Shown here in pieces: positions 1-10,997 of a stretch of DNA of 28,755 bases. How positions within the stretch are numbered: position 1 is the stretch's first letter; every line of letters begins with the position of its first letter. Location: positions 1-28,755 of the forward strand of contig KZ111224.1 of the NCBI GenBank assembly GCA_002077045.2, in the 5' to 3' direction. The notes beneath the pieces are model-generated. The model was not told the origin of the DNA. It worked only from the letters and a program-made list of their open reading frames with translations, and did not search any database. Source of the stretch: Rachicladosporium sp. CCFEE 5018. Taxonomy: Eukaryota > Ascomycota > Dothideomycetes > Cladosporiales > Cladosporiaceae. The translations under genes and the position numbers were made by a program.

Positions 1-840
1 TCCTCACTCTATGCCTGTCGACGGCTTCTTCCTTCAGCTACTCGAACAACTGATCGCACTCTCAATGTTCGTTGATTTCGCTGGCGGCGGACAGCTCTAT
101 GAGTACTTGCCCGTTTCTAGTGTCTGGCATCCTGCTTGTTCAGTGGCAGCCGGTCGCGCTTGGCCCCGCCACAGTCCAACCATGCGCTTTCCTCTAGTGC
201 TTCTCCAATGAATACATAGTCCTGTAGACATACGCGCAATCGTAGGGCCTGGGTCGCTTTTGCAAGCTATCGTTGAATATTGGCAGGCGAGCTACAGGCT
301 CGTCCGTAGCGTTAGTTGGACTGAAGTCATTACTATCAGAGGACGAGGTTCTTGGCCAGGGGGAGAGTTGGCGCGTAATCTCAAAGCTCTCTTGGTGTTA
401 TGGGCCGCGGTGTCCTTCAGGTGGCTCCAGCCTCAGCACCGTCGTCCGCCAATTAACTGTGCATTGTCTAACGCTAACCAATTGCCAACATGCGGCGTGG
501 CAAACCATTCCGCTTACCATCTGCTGGATCAGGGTTCTGCTTTCCACTTTTTGAGTACGCCCAGGCAGCAGCCAACGAATGACTGCGTGCAGATCTGCTC
601 GCCTTGGCGTTCCGGAGAATGCATTCCCTGGATCCCCTTTCGGACTAGCGCTTTCAATGCCGAATCAAACACTTCCATGCGGCACGAGATTTGAACGTAG
701 AGTTGGGCCTGTCTCGACTGTTGCCAGGTCAACGACATTTGTGTACTTGGCTTGGCAAGGGCGAAATGTGATAGAAACAGCGTGCATGTCGGCCCATTAT
801 CATTCTCCTGCTGGAGTCACGATAAGACATAGCTGACCAG
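1..840. other. Region without a supportable gene
   Basis: No open frame here shows a recognisable domain, and the short frames on both strands overlap one another without a coherent exon pattern. The last part is expected to hold the promoter and 5' leader of the F-box/WD40 gene starting at 841 or 871. I see no convincing transposon ends, tRNA or repeat in it. Confidence 0.5.
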
Positions 841-2240
841 ATGTTCCTACCACCTTCCAAATCAGCATCGATGTCGCTTGCCGCCAATCTGCCCAACGAA
901 GTCCTGCTTCAAATATTCTCCTATCTCGACTATCAGCACCTAAGCAGAGCATCTCTGGTCTGCAGGACCTGGCATCACTGTTTGAAGACAACATCTTGTG
1001 GTATCAACTCTGGATGGCTGCAGGTTGGGACAGAAGCACGTCTAAAGAACCGAACCCGCCCCACGGCGGCAAGAGATATGCAGCAGTAGTCGCAACCATT
1101 TCCGCCACCACAGAGAAGGAGGAAGAAGGCTCCACATGGCATGAACTTTTCAGACAGCGGACTCGGATCGAGCAGAACTGGAAACATGGACGCTTCCTTA
1201 AATCTGAGCTGCCACACCCCCAACATACGGGCGAGGGCCACAGCGAAACCGTCTGCGCCATTCAGACATGCGGCAAAGTTTTGGTGAGTGCCAGTCTGGA
1301 CGGATCCGTGCGCATGTGGAATCTTAGGACGCTCCGACTAGCTGGCGAGCCTTTGAGAGGCTGCGACGGTGGCTTCCTCTGCGTCCAGTGTGACTCGCGA
1401 GATAGTCTCGATGTTATCATCTCGGGGAGTACTAGCGGCGATTTGATCTCTTGGAGGTTTTCGAGCCTGAAAATGATTATCAAAGTCACCCACGCCCATG
1501 CCGAGGGGGTGACTGGTCTTAAGTTCAATGAGACGGTCCTGGTGACGAGCTCTTTCGATGGAACCATCAAGATCTGGGATGTCCGGGTTTTCTTGGGCGC
1601 CGAAGAACGACGAGAAGGACTTGCACTCTCACCTATCAGGACACTTGGTGGACATCGGGGAAACGTGAACGCGATTGACTTGTTGGGAGACTTGATGGTG
1701 TCTGCTTCCGCCGACCATACTATAAAGCTCTGGAATGTTTCTACGGGAATATGTCTCAAAACAGTAGAGGAGCCACGATCTATTGGCTGTGTGGCATTCG
1801 ATGGACGATTCATCATCAGCGGAAGTCGAGACAACTCTGTTAGGATTTACGATCGCCGTTTAATGATGTGCACACAACCATTGGCTGGACACAATGGTCT
1901 AGTCCGAGCGGTCCGGTCACGAATGAGCGAGCACGAAGGATGGCGAATGGCCTCTGGGTCTTACGATGGTTTTGTGGCTGTATGGACTCGAGGTTCCGAT
2001 CGTCAATGGCAGTCAAGAAAACTGAAGCTTTCGAATGGGAAACAGTACGAGGCGCCTCCCTCCCTACTACCTGGAAGCAGCTTCCTTGACTTTGGCCGAT
2101 CGGAGCGACGTGTCTTCGGGGTTCACTTCAATCATCGGTGGCTGGCATGCTGCTCGAACAACTCTAATATTGTGGTGTGGGACTTTGCGGACAACATACC
2201 GATCCAGCGCTCGAAACTTGGTAACGTCATAACTTCGTAG
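841..2240 (+). CDS. F-box / WD40-repeat protein, one apparent frameshift
   Basis: This is probably a substrate receptor of an SCF ubiquitin ligase: the F-box would bind Skp1 and the WD40 propeller would bind the target. The F-box is read in frame 1 from ATG 841 or, with a tighter fit, ATG 871 (LPNEVLLQIFSYLD, then VCRTWHH). The expected continuation (EDNILWYQLWMAAGWD) is found in frame 3 from about 978, so a one-base change near 972-980 separates the two halves. No plausible intron fits there. Frame 3 then runs open to TAG 2238-2240. It holds a linker ending GHSETVCAIQ and about seven WD40 blades, each with a final SASLDGSVRMWN-like strand (IKIWDV, IKLWNV, VRIYDR, VAVWTR, IVVWDF). The layout resembles the fungal Met30/sconB and Pof-type proteins, but the specific orthologue cannot be named. 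It could be a recent pseudogene, a sequencing error, or a gene with an unusual splice. Confidence 0.8.
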
Positions 2241-2676
2241 GATGTGTGATATCTGCCATGTGGACAATTTCTTGCCGCCTTAAGACCATCTGAAGTCGTG
2301 TCAATGAGAACGATGATCCGATTGTCAGCTTATATCAATATCATCGCAATTCTGCTTTCGCAAGTATGGCGGCCGACGAAAACACAAGCTGCCAACTCGA
2401 GGCAGCGATAAAGCTGGCTGTACCATGCAGAGCAAAACAAGTTCTCTTACGGAATCTTGCTCTTAGGAGTCTCCTACTCATCCCTAACAGATGCTGTGGA
2501 ACATCGCTCTTATTTCCACTGAGGCTGTGACGCACAGCACAAGAGTTTGTATGTAGACTGCAGGTAAAATATAATTGGACACGATGCGAGAAACACTTCC
2601 TAATCCCAATCGCGTCCTTTGCACTGCAACCCGATGCAGGAGACAGCGAGTCTTCTCCTGACCTCCTTCCCAACGC
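2241..2676. other. Intergenic region between convergent genes
   Basis: This gap lies between the 3' end of the F-box/WD40 gene and the 3' end of the long minus-strand gene. Frames exist on both strands but their translations are low in structure and match nothing I recognise. It presumably contains the two 3' UTRs and terminators. No repeat or transposon end was seen. Confidence 0.4.
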
Positions 2677-3192
2677 TTATGACGTTCTACGTGAAAAGGA
2701 TAAATTAAGCGCGTCCAATTGTTGTTCACGATGTGGCCCCTCCCCAATACCGTTGTCACGAAATCCGGTGATATTTTGTCGGTCGATTGATGATTCCTCT
2801 TTCGGCTCGTGCACCCCGACTGGAGTACGCGACTCTGTTGGTGATCCCGTGGCCGCGAGAGCGTCAAGATCGCACAATTTTCCATAGCTCTGCGGCTGTG
2901 GGCTTTGTGAGTGGTCACGCGGACTGCCCTGAGAGTTGGGATTTGGATTCGCCATACACAAATCACTTACCGCAGACAACGGCGGTTCCATTTGATCCCC
3001 ATGCGGACTTGGTCGTTCGCCGGGCGGTGGCTGGGCACTAATTTGACCTTGCGATCTTTGACCCTGTGGTTCAGCATCAGGGTCTTCTCCCTTCTCGCTA
3101 GAGTCGTTGTTTTCCTCAGCTAAGTGGTTTGCCGTGGATTCGTGACCGTCAAAACCAGGCAGCCCTCTGGTTTTAGCTTGGTAATTACATGA
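2677..3192 (-). other. Open frame continuing past the stop of the pseudo-Ulp1 gene
   Basis: Immediately after the TAG at 3193-3195 the same reading frame stays open to 2677. The translation is polar and disordered (for example ENNDSSEKGEDPDAEPQ and SAQPPPGERPSPHGDQ), with the same composition as the last exon of the gene at 3193-8236. It may be a former C-terminal tail cut off by a nonsense change (CAG to TAG is one option), a readthrough extension, or a coding exon reached by a splice I could not find. A GTAAGT at about 2970 could be a donor. As it stands the stop at 3193 is the simplest end of the gene. Confidence 0.4.
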
Positions 3193-6100
3193 CTATTCAC
3201 TCGCGGGAGACGTCGGCCAAGCTCGACCTGTACCAAGCTCACGCTGCACAGAGTGGCTCTTCTCACCAAACGTGGTCTGCTGTGGCCGAGTGCTTGTTGT
3301 CTCGTCCGGAGACTGTGGTCTGGGATTGGGACGTTCTTGGTCCGAGCATGTACTGAGAGGCTCCATTCTTGGGAGCACGAGGCCTACGTCGTCTCCAGCA
3401 CTTTCGCTGGAGGTATCGCTGGCTTCATGATATTCTTCCATCCTAGGCCCTGATCGGAGAAGTTCCAGCATCTCCAGTTTGAAGGCAACGATATCCTCCA
3501 GACTACGAGAGCTGGCATCATTGCCTTGAAGCCAGATCCGCAGTACGCATGCCACATAGACTCCAGCATTGGTCTGAGATAATTCACTTGGACTCTGCCG
3601 AGGACCGGGAGCGCTTTGCAGACGCCACTGACCACTGACGTTCCGAATTTGTTCAGCCCACTTCTTGATGCGCTTTGTGAGATGTCAGTCTGGTTGTCCG
3701 CCCGATGTGGTATTCACTGACTTACACTCAGAACTTTCTGAGGCTGCCCAGATAGAGAATTTTCCCGTGGATCATATATTTCCATACTCATGGCTTCCCA
3801 GTCGAGTTTTACGGCCATCCACTGGTCCATATCGTATACTGGAAGGACCCAGAGGGTCTTGTTGCGACCGACCTTCTCCATCCAGCGCTTGACCGTACCG
3901 TATTTCCGGAGCCGAATGTTGTCCCAGACAAAGCTCGACAGGAAACACATTTTTGCTGGAGCAGAGTTGCCGAGAACCGCGACCGTGTTGATGATGTTTC
4001 CATCAAACATCCCTTTCGATGCCAACTGATACAAGGAGTCAGCCGGGCAGAGCTCAGAATTTAGTGCCGCCAGAGGATCTTGCTCCGTCCAAATAGACTT
4101 CTTCTCTCGTTGAAGCTCGTCTGCCTGTTTGTTTGTTAGCCCACAGGAGATGTTGCGTGATTTGATTACGCACTAGTGCTTTCGCTGCTAAGCGTATACT
4201 GTCTGGCTCCGGGTGGTCGTTGCTGGGAGGGGAAGACACAGATACGGAAGCGTCGACGATGGTGTGATGAGCCGGTACATCGTTTCCTGTACTTTTGCGA
4301 CGCTCGCCCTATACGATCGTGTGGTCAACTTCCTGGTCTCTACCCAAGATGCTATCGCTCTCAACGCGGCGACGCTTGGGAGGTGTCATCCAATTTTGAT
4401 CTTCATAGGCCCCTTTGTTAGAGGAGTCAGCTCAGCCGCTCTATGCAAGTGTCGTGTCCTAAGCATTACCTCTCAAATGTAGCCGAGTCCTGCTACCTAG
4501 TGGCACCTCAGAGGGATCGCTCTGCCCTCGTTTCCTTTTCTGCGACATCGGTCAGCAATGTATCCACAAACGTCCGCCATGGCCAGACCACCAGCCTTCA
4601 CTGCCTCTGAATGCAGTAGTTGCGAAAACTTACGATGCCTTTTGGCGTGCCTAATGTATCAGACTGTGTCAGTCATGTCGTACAGGAGTATGTGCAGGTC
4701 ACGATTACCTCGGAAAACAGGTTCCTCGTGAGCTGGCTCGCTGGCCACATCTCCAAGACATTTGCTGCCTACTTCAGCTGAAGTTGTCGGTGCAGCTGTG
4801 TGCTCATGAAGCTGTGCGTGCATGTTTCCATCCAGCGAACGACTTCTGCTGTCTGTGACAAGATTGCTCGTCACCAAAACAGTTGCCGAACTCTCGGAAT
4901 CGAAAGCTTGCTCGTTCGTCCCACTCAGGTTCTGCTGTTGGACATTAGCGATCAGCACGTCAGAAGTAAGAGAAGCTTAGCGTACCGTGCACGGTGACAC
5001 CGTTCCGCACTCATGAGATTCATGCAGATCAGAGGGTGCGTCCGAAGCAACGCTGCCAGCCTCTGAGACGGTCGTGCTCAGCCGTCTTCGCTTTTCTGGA
5101 CTCCTTTGCTCATGTGCTTCCTGAACAGCGCTTCTCGATCGTTTCTTGCCCGTCAACGCCGCACGTCTGATGTTCGGGGTATTGGCAGCTCTAGAATCAG
5201 GTGTCGGCATCGCATCGTAGAAAGCAGGTGTTCGTGCGGCTGTACGACGTTAGTGCACCTGATCGACTAGAATGAGACGTCGAATACACACCTTGTGGAT
5301 TGCCACGTTGAGCGTCGTCCAGACACTTCTCCACAGCCCTGGAATGATAGCTGTCGTTATAACTGAGTTTCGCAGCAATGGTTGTTTCACTACAAATGTA
5401 AGCAGGTATATTCGACCGTGCGAATAACAGTGCTTGCTTACGCCACGATGCCGGACAAGAGTCCTTGCAACTTTACCAACGGTGTCTGTGTCTCAAGCAG
5501 TGGTTGTGTGCCCCGCAATGCTTTTGAAACAAGAAGGCGAATGTGGTCAACATGTTGCGAAACAAAATCTGGTGCTGCGAGCCGTTGAACAAGCAATTGA
5601 AGAGCAGCCGGACGCGTAGTGGGTTGAAAGTACGCCCTAAGCCTAGATTTTCCAGCTCTCACTGTTCACGGTCAGCGTGATGCGGCAGCAGACTTTCCGG
5701 AAGATGTCGGAAGTTGTTACGACTCACAGAAATACATCACCACCAATAGATGAAGGCCTTTCCACTGGTCGCTCAGAGTCCCGAGCATGAAGTGCAAGCA
5801 CCTACAAGCATTGAGGATTTCGTAGAAGTACTTTTCCTTCTGTGCAGATAGCTTTGCGTCTCTACCCTCATCGAAGTAATCCATAGCTTCCGTAAACTGG
5901 ACCGGTCAGCAGGGCAACCAAATACGGAGTTCTCTAGCAGAACGACACACCTGAACCTGGTTGTCAGTCAGCTTAGCAAGAACCAGTATCGAAAGACTGA
6001 AGAACGACAGCATGTTTTTCTCATCCTCTCTAGCAGCGCTGTGAGCATTCAAAGTTCTCATCACCCCTACGAGACTGTTCGTGTGAGGATTGTCCGATGC

Positions 6101-8236
6101 GAGGTTGCAGAGGAACCTGATAAACGTTACGTTCTGCTGATCAGCGTCATGATCGCTCGGTCCCGGAAAGAACGTCAGCAGATCCTCCACTTTGACTTTT
6201 AGATTTCCCATGGTGGATTCTGTCAGCCTTGATCGGGAGTGTGCTGTGGATCCCATGTAGACTTCAATCAGATTCGGTAGTGCACAGTGGTCCTGTAGAA
6301 ATGCAAGATGTCCCTCATCACCTCGGAGTCCAAATTCGATGTAGCTCGCGCGGATTACTTCCTCTGGAGATTGTGAGACGTGAACGAACACATTCTTCGA
6401 AAGCTGATTGCTGGAAGGTCGTGCTGATCGTTGTCCGACCCGCTGTCTGCCATGCTTATTCTTCTTGTTTCCACCCAGCCGCTTCTTAGGAGTGCTCGCT
6501 GACCGTTCGTCCTCGTTCAAGGCAGGCGAGTCTACCGCGAATGGCGTTTCGTTGAGTCTATCGTCTGCCAGAAATGTATGGGAGTCTACTTCAAGCTCAG
6601 AATTCCCGCGCGGCCTGATTCGGGAACTCTGTCGACGTTGACGCGCGCTCAGATCTGCGGCCGTCGCAGACCCCACTGGTGTCAGCAATAGATCCCGGGA
6701 TGATGGTGTGACTTCTTGCGGTCCTCCAGCATCCGATCTGCTGCTCGATGGGGGAACTTCGGAAATGCAATTGGATGGTACTGACGATAGCGGACTTGAG
6801 GACGCTGATCTTGTGTTAATACCAGCGTTGGGAACGTCCATCTGCAAGGGTGTCGGTGTTGACGGCGCAGAAGAAGCCGGAAAGGTGACAGAAGCCGTCT
6901 GCCAAGGCTCTGACCACAGTCTTGGGTTGTCCTCAGACGATGACCGTTTGGACGCATCTCGAAGATCATTTTCGACAATCAGCGAGGCTTCCGAAGGAGA
7001 GCTTAAGCCATATGCCGGCGGACTCGACGCAAGTAGAGTTTCGTCCTGTCGTGCATGGATCTCGTTCGTGCATTGACGGTCTGCCATTAATAAGCCATAT
7101 TCTGAATTCAGTCGTGCCTCGAGTGCATCAAACCTTGACTGTAAGCACTGGAAGACAATGCTTGTTGCGATGTTGAAGTTTGAGGATCTCTGCAACCTCT
7201 GCTACGTGCTTCTGTTGCATGCAATACGACACTCGGGCTATGATGCCCAACCACCTGCTCTTCTGCTACACCAGAAATGCGAGAGTCGGTTGTGTTGATG
7301 ATCTCAACTTCTTTCCATGGCGTTCCAGATCTGCAAGTCTCACGGCTTTGATGTCCATTTGCAACCTCTATAGGACGGTCGGCATAGTAATCGTTCACAG
7401 TTTGCTGTTCGTTAGCAAAACCTCCCTCTGGAATGATCTGGGGGGATACCAGTGGCGTGACAAGACTCGCAGTACTATCATCTTGCTCGTGGATGTGCCC
7501 GCTTCTTCCGACAGCGCCGCAGTCCTGCTCTGCCATCGTGATGTCCTGGTCCTCGTGCATATTGCTCTCGCCTTGCGTATTCGCCGTGGAGGTACTTCCT
7601 TCCGCTAGCTTTTCGGGCTGCCGGTTGCCATGAATCACTTGCCCGTTCGTCCCTACTTCATGCCCGGCAAACATACCAGACTCCTCCAAGAGGCGTTCCG
7701 TTCGAAGCTCTTGGTTGGCCAAAGAAGCTCCATACATATGATCAATCTGGGTGAAGTCAGCCTCGATCTGGGTTCTCACTTTATCCAGAAAGGACTTGGG
7801 CAGGCTTGCAGTCTCTTGGAGGATAATGCTCCTGTGGCGGGATTCCTCTGGTTTCTTTTCAATGAGTCGTCTGGTCGATCGTCAGCAAGATCTGAACTTC
7901 CTATGGGTGCGAATAGCTGTACAGCTTCTTTTCGATCTTCATCCTCTGTTGCTTCAGCTCCGTCCTCTCTCGATCCACCGCCATCCTCTCTCGACCTATC
8001 TCCAACCTGCGTTGATTCACCTCTTCCCTCTCTTGTATCAGCTTCGTCCTCTCCTGATCCACTTCCATCTTCATTCGCTCCAATTCTTCTTTCTCTTGTT
8101 TCAGCTTGTTGTTCTCCTGGCTAAGCTCTTCAAACTTCGCACGAAGAGCGAGGAGCTCATCGTGCAGAGATTGGACAGGTAGAGCATACGGATCGTTCTC
8201 GATGCATCGGCTGCTGATTTCCATGTGGTTGGCCAT
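3193..8236 (-). CDS. Coiled-coil nuclear-type protein with a C-terminal Ulp1/C48-like pseudopeptidase domain (about 14 exons)
   Basis: I reconstructed this gene by eye. Introns (plus-strand coordinates) are 7871-7922, one unresolved near 7110-7260, 5897-5950, 5662-5727, 5390-5441, 5240-5291, 4935-4985, 4651-4708, 4540-4633, 4413-4469, 4287-4343, 4125-4173 and 3673-3725. All resolved ones are GT-AG, mostly with CTRAC-like branch points, and keep one frame from ATG 8236 to TAG 3193, about 1,420 codons. Order: long charged coiled coil (first ~140 residues, EKEELERMKMEVDQER), disordered Ser/Gln-rich region, unrecognised helical block (exons 3-6), basic nuclear-localisation-like runs (KKRSRS, EKRRRL, KRKRG, PKRRRVE), then the Ulp1-like domain in exons 12-14. 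In that domain FDGNIIN, FVWDNIRLRKYGTVKRW, WVLPVYDMDQW, EIYDPREN and QTNAGVYVACVL match the Ulp1 pattern, but His before Trp is Gln (codon 3822-3824) and Cys before Gly-Val is Ala (3565-3567). The Asp (3771-3773) is kept. It is therefore likely a binding or scaffold protein, not a protease. The exon 2-3 join is uncertain. Confidence 0.72.
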
Positions 8237-8935
8237 CTCTTAGATCGGGTGCGTGGATTTAATTCTGTGCAGCAAAGTCGGCTGCTAGGCTGTTTAATAG
8301 TGAATCTACTCGGACATAGTTTTGGAAAGATTTCGGGATTTGCGCTCTATCGCAGATGGATGCCTGGCGCTAACCGCCGTCATGTAGCGCAGGGATATGT
8401 CAACGAGTCACTCATATCCAATAATGGACGCGAGAGAAAGGACACATGCAGACATGAGCAGCGGTAAATGAAACGCAGGAGAGAAACTTGCGGAAGGCCA
8501 AAGATTGAAGTGACTCATCCCTGCTATTGCACCGCGTTGACCTGTGTTCGCATGCGATTCGAGATCTTATTACAAGAGCTTCCCAGGACGGCGACAAAGC
8601 GCAGGACATTTTCCATCCTCGAATACAGTACTTCTCGCAGAACATAAAAGCCTACCGAGAGTAGTGCCGTGGGCAAAATCTCGGCAACTGCAGTCTCCGG
8701 CCCCGTACTAGGGCTAGCTTACTTTCGAAACAAGCCTGCAACGATTTTAGGCTTTCTAGCGTCGATGTGGATATCAATACTATTTTTACACATACCGGTA
8801 CAGTACGTAGCGACTTTTCATAATGGAATTCTGCATTTCGGCTGACACGCTTCCCTCTCTAGAGAAGTGAACTGGTAACTGGGCATGTCTTGACCAGCTC
8901 CCAGCTTGGCGACTCATTAATAACGTTCGGTGAAA

Positions 8936-8961
8936 CCATCCATCCATCGATCCATGAATCC
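8936..8961. repeat. Short imperfect CATC repeat
   Basis: Three to four CATC units followed by degenerate copies (CGATC, CATGAATC). It could be the tail of a lost LINE copy, since the Tad-like element in this window ends in a similar four-base repeat, or just a microsatellite. Confidence 0.4.
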
Positions 8962-9085
8962 TTCAAGCTATCAATCCGCTTGCTCGGCATTGCGTAGCCT
9001 ATCGATTTGCATCGTTGTCAATCGGTCGACCGGGTCTTATTTGGCATGCATAGGTCGCCAAGCACTTTTGATTAACATGCTTATC

Positions 9086-9105
9086 AAGCGGCTCAACAGC
9101 CGCTT
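9086..9105. repeat. Perfect 8-bp inverted repeat (hairpin)
   Basis: AAGCGGCT, a CAAC loop, then AGCCGCTT. The stem is perfect and GC-rich. It stands alone in non-coding sequence with no adjacent gene end, so a terminator role is not supported. Confidence 0.45.
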
Positions 9106-9460
9106 AACGATCGGTGGTACGTAGGGAGGCTTTTCAGTGTATCAACGAAGGTACTAACTATTGAAGGTGAACTGGGATGCACACAGGTTGGACACCATCG
9201 TTATCGTTGTTCTCATCTAAGTGAAGCTCAAATCGACCTTAACGGGTGGCATCAAGCCCTGGCACTATCACGTGATCTACAGATAAGGAACATTTATAAC
9301 ATTATACTACGCTGTGACAATGCAACTATGCTTGGCCGTGGTGCCATCTAGCGATCAGGCATGGGTACAGTAGCACGACAGGATGCTCTTAGCCTTTAAA
9401 ACTTTTGCAGCGGGAATCAATATCGGCACACTAACCACTTTTACCGCAATCCCTAAAGGG

Positions 9461-9535
9461 TGAATGAATGGTTTACTCCGCCGGGCGCTAGCACCTAAAG
9501 GGCTTTGGCTCTATACTACATAATCAATCCTCCAC
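9461..9535 (-). mobile_element. 5'-truncated inverted fragment of a LINE 3' end
   Basis: This stretch is the reverse complement of the 3' end of the LINE at 15131-15200. Both share CCCTTTAGGTGCTAGCGC, a GATTAT segment upstream of it, and a tail of ATTC/TTCA units. The copy is diverged and holds only the last ~75 bases, so it is an independent, severely 5'-truncated insertion on the opposite strand. It lies within about 30 bases of the 5' leader of the full LINE. Confidence 0.75.
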
Positions 9536-9563
9536 TTTTGCTAAGAGGCTGATACTGCACAAG

Positions 9564-9714
9564 GAGCGACCTTTTCGAGCGACTACGAGCGACCTTTTCG
9601 AGCGACTACAAGCGAACTTTTCGAGCGACTACAAGCGACCTTTTCGAGCGACTACAAGCGACCTTTTCGAGCGACTACAAGCGACCTTTTCGAGCGACTA
9701 CAAGCGACCTTCTC
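9564..9714 (+). repeat. 23-bp tandem repeat array in the LINE 5' leader
   Basis: Six full units of GAGCGACTACAAGCGACCTTTTC (9577-9714), with one to two substitutions in some, preceded by a 13-base half unit at 9564-9576. It ends 35 bases before the ORF1 start. Position and structure recall promoter monomers of other LINEs, but that role is inferred. ORF1 itself contains ACTACAAGCGACT near 9822, close to one unit. Confidence 0.9.
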
Positions 9715-9749
9715 GTGGCGCAACAAGGTGACCGCACGGCGGAGGTGCA

Positions 9750-10997
9750 ATGGCATCAGAAGGGGAGGATACTGGCACAACCACCATTCGACCTAGGAGG
9801 TCCGCTACCCAGGCAGTGGTAGACTACAAGCGACTGAATCGGGGCACGTTGGCAAAAGCAAAAGAGCAAGCAAGTATGGGAGGGGAGAAAGCAATAAGCA
9901 ATCGTCCAGATCAAGCCAAGGAGGCCCCAGTAGCCATCCTAAGTGCAATAATGAAGGCACTAGCTGCCATGGAGGAGAGAGCGGTGAAGGCAGAAGAGAG
10001 GGCAATGAAGGCAGAACAGCAAGCAGAACATACAGCGAGCGCACTAGCAGCAATTACAAGCGAATTACAACATCTCAAAGACAGTATGGCCATAACAGTC
10101 CGTGAACAGGTAATTGCAGCAATGCAGGAGCAATTCCTTTCCGGACAGAATACAACCAGCCCAGCCATATCGTACGCCGACGTGGCACGCACTCCACCGA
10201 CTAGCCAGCCAAGCAATCTACGCAGCATCTCCATGAACTCTACGCCCTCTGTCATGACCGACACGTTCTACTGTATAATAGACACCTCACGCGTAGAGGA
10301 AGCGGAGAAGGCCCAGATAAACCCAGGTGCAATCCGAAAAGCAGTCGAGGCGGAAATGCGTTCGGCTGAAGGGCAAGAGACATGGAGATGCGTTGCAGTC
10401 ACAAAAGATGCAAAGAATGCGGAGCGCATACGAATAGCATGCAGAACGGAGTCAGAACTTGCTAAAGTCAAGGAGGCAGCGCAGAGGACTAGCCAGTCAG
10501 GGACACGAGTGCTGCGGGACCAGCTCTACCCGGTCAAGGTAGACAACGCTAACCGCACTGCAATTCTCACGGCATCTGGGGACCTCTGCCCGGGGGTGAT
10601 AGAGGCGCTGAGCAAGGAGAACGAGGTAAAGATCTCAAAGCTTGTCTGGCTCAGCCGGAAGGACTCTGGCAAAGCATGTGGGTCAATGGTGGTGTACGTC
10701 TCAAAGGGTAGCGAGGCGATCAAGCTACTGCAAGGCCAGTAATTTCATATCGCCGGAGAATCAGCATACACCCGACCTTACGAACCACGCAACCGCCCAG
10801 ATCAATGCTACCGATGCCAGCAGACTGGAAATGAGGTATACTCATGCAACAAGCCGCAGCGATGCGCAAGATGCGCGGAGGCTGGCCACCGCCACAGCGA
10901 GTGCAATGCAGAGGCACTAAAGTGCGTCCCATGCGGTAGGCCGCATGAATCATACAGCAGAAACTGCGGGACTCTCTATCCTGTGGTCCATGCATAG
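9750..10997 (+). pseudogene. LINE ORF1 protein (gag-like, coiled coil plus CCHC knuckles), nonsense-interrupted
   Basis: ORF1 is the RNA-binding nucleoprotein of the LINE. ATG 9750 opens a frame with a basic N-terminus and an Ala/Glu-rich coiled coil (about residues 60-115, AMEERAVKAEERAMKAEQQ). A central region follows in which DTFYCIIDTS and KISKLVWLSRKDSG recall gag-like RNA-binding folds. TAA at 10740-10742 stops it, but the same frame continues (FHIAGESAY) into three zinc knuckles at 10806-10970: CYRCQQTGNEVYSC (His replaced by Asn), CARCAEAGHRHSEC (intact CCHC), and CVPCGRPH with a later Cys. The frame ends at TAG 10995-10997. The internal TAA is explained by one CAA to TAA change. The 3' end overlaps the likely ORF2 ATG (10990) by eight bases. 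Confidence 0.85.

Larger units (their letters stand above)
8237..9460. other. Gene-free region upstream of the pseudo-Ulp1 gene and the LINE
   Basis: No coding frame of interest is found on either strand. The part just above 8237 should contain the promoter of the minus-strand gene. The rest is AT-richer unique sequence with a CATC-type short repeat near 8936-8961 and a perfect hairpin at 9086-9105. No N-terminal half of the pogo transposase, which would be expected here if the LINE had simply split that element, could be seen. Confidence 0.5.

Noticed and set aside
2484..2966. Minus-strand frame of 160 codons
   Set aside because: It has no domain and overlaps, in a different frame, the disordered tail that matches the upstream gene in composition and frame.
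8930..9124. Plus-strand frame of 64 codons
   Set aside because: It runs through the CATC repeat and the hairpin, has no domain, and shows no sign of selection visible by eye.
9461..9535. Twin-priming inversion of the LINE
   Set aside because: Twin priming inverts a 5' segment; this fragment is the 3' end with its own tail, so an independent insertion fits better.
9564..9714. CRISPR-like array
   Set aside because: The units are directly joined with no spacers, and the setting is a eukaryotic LINE leader.
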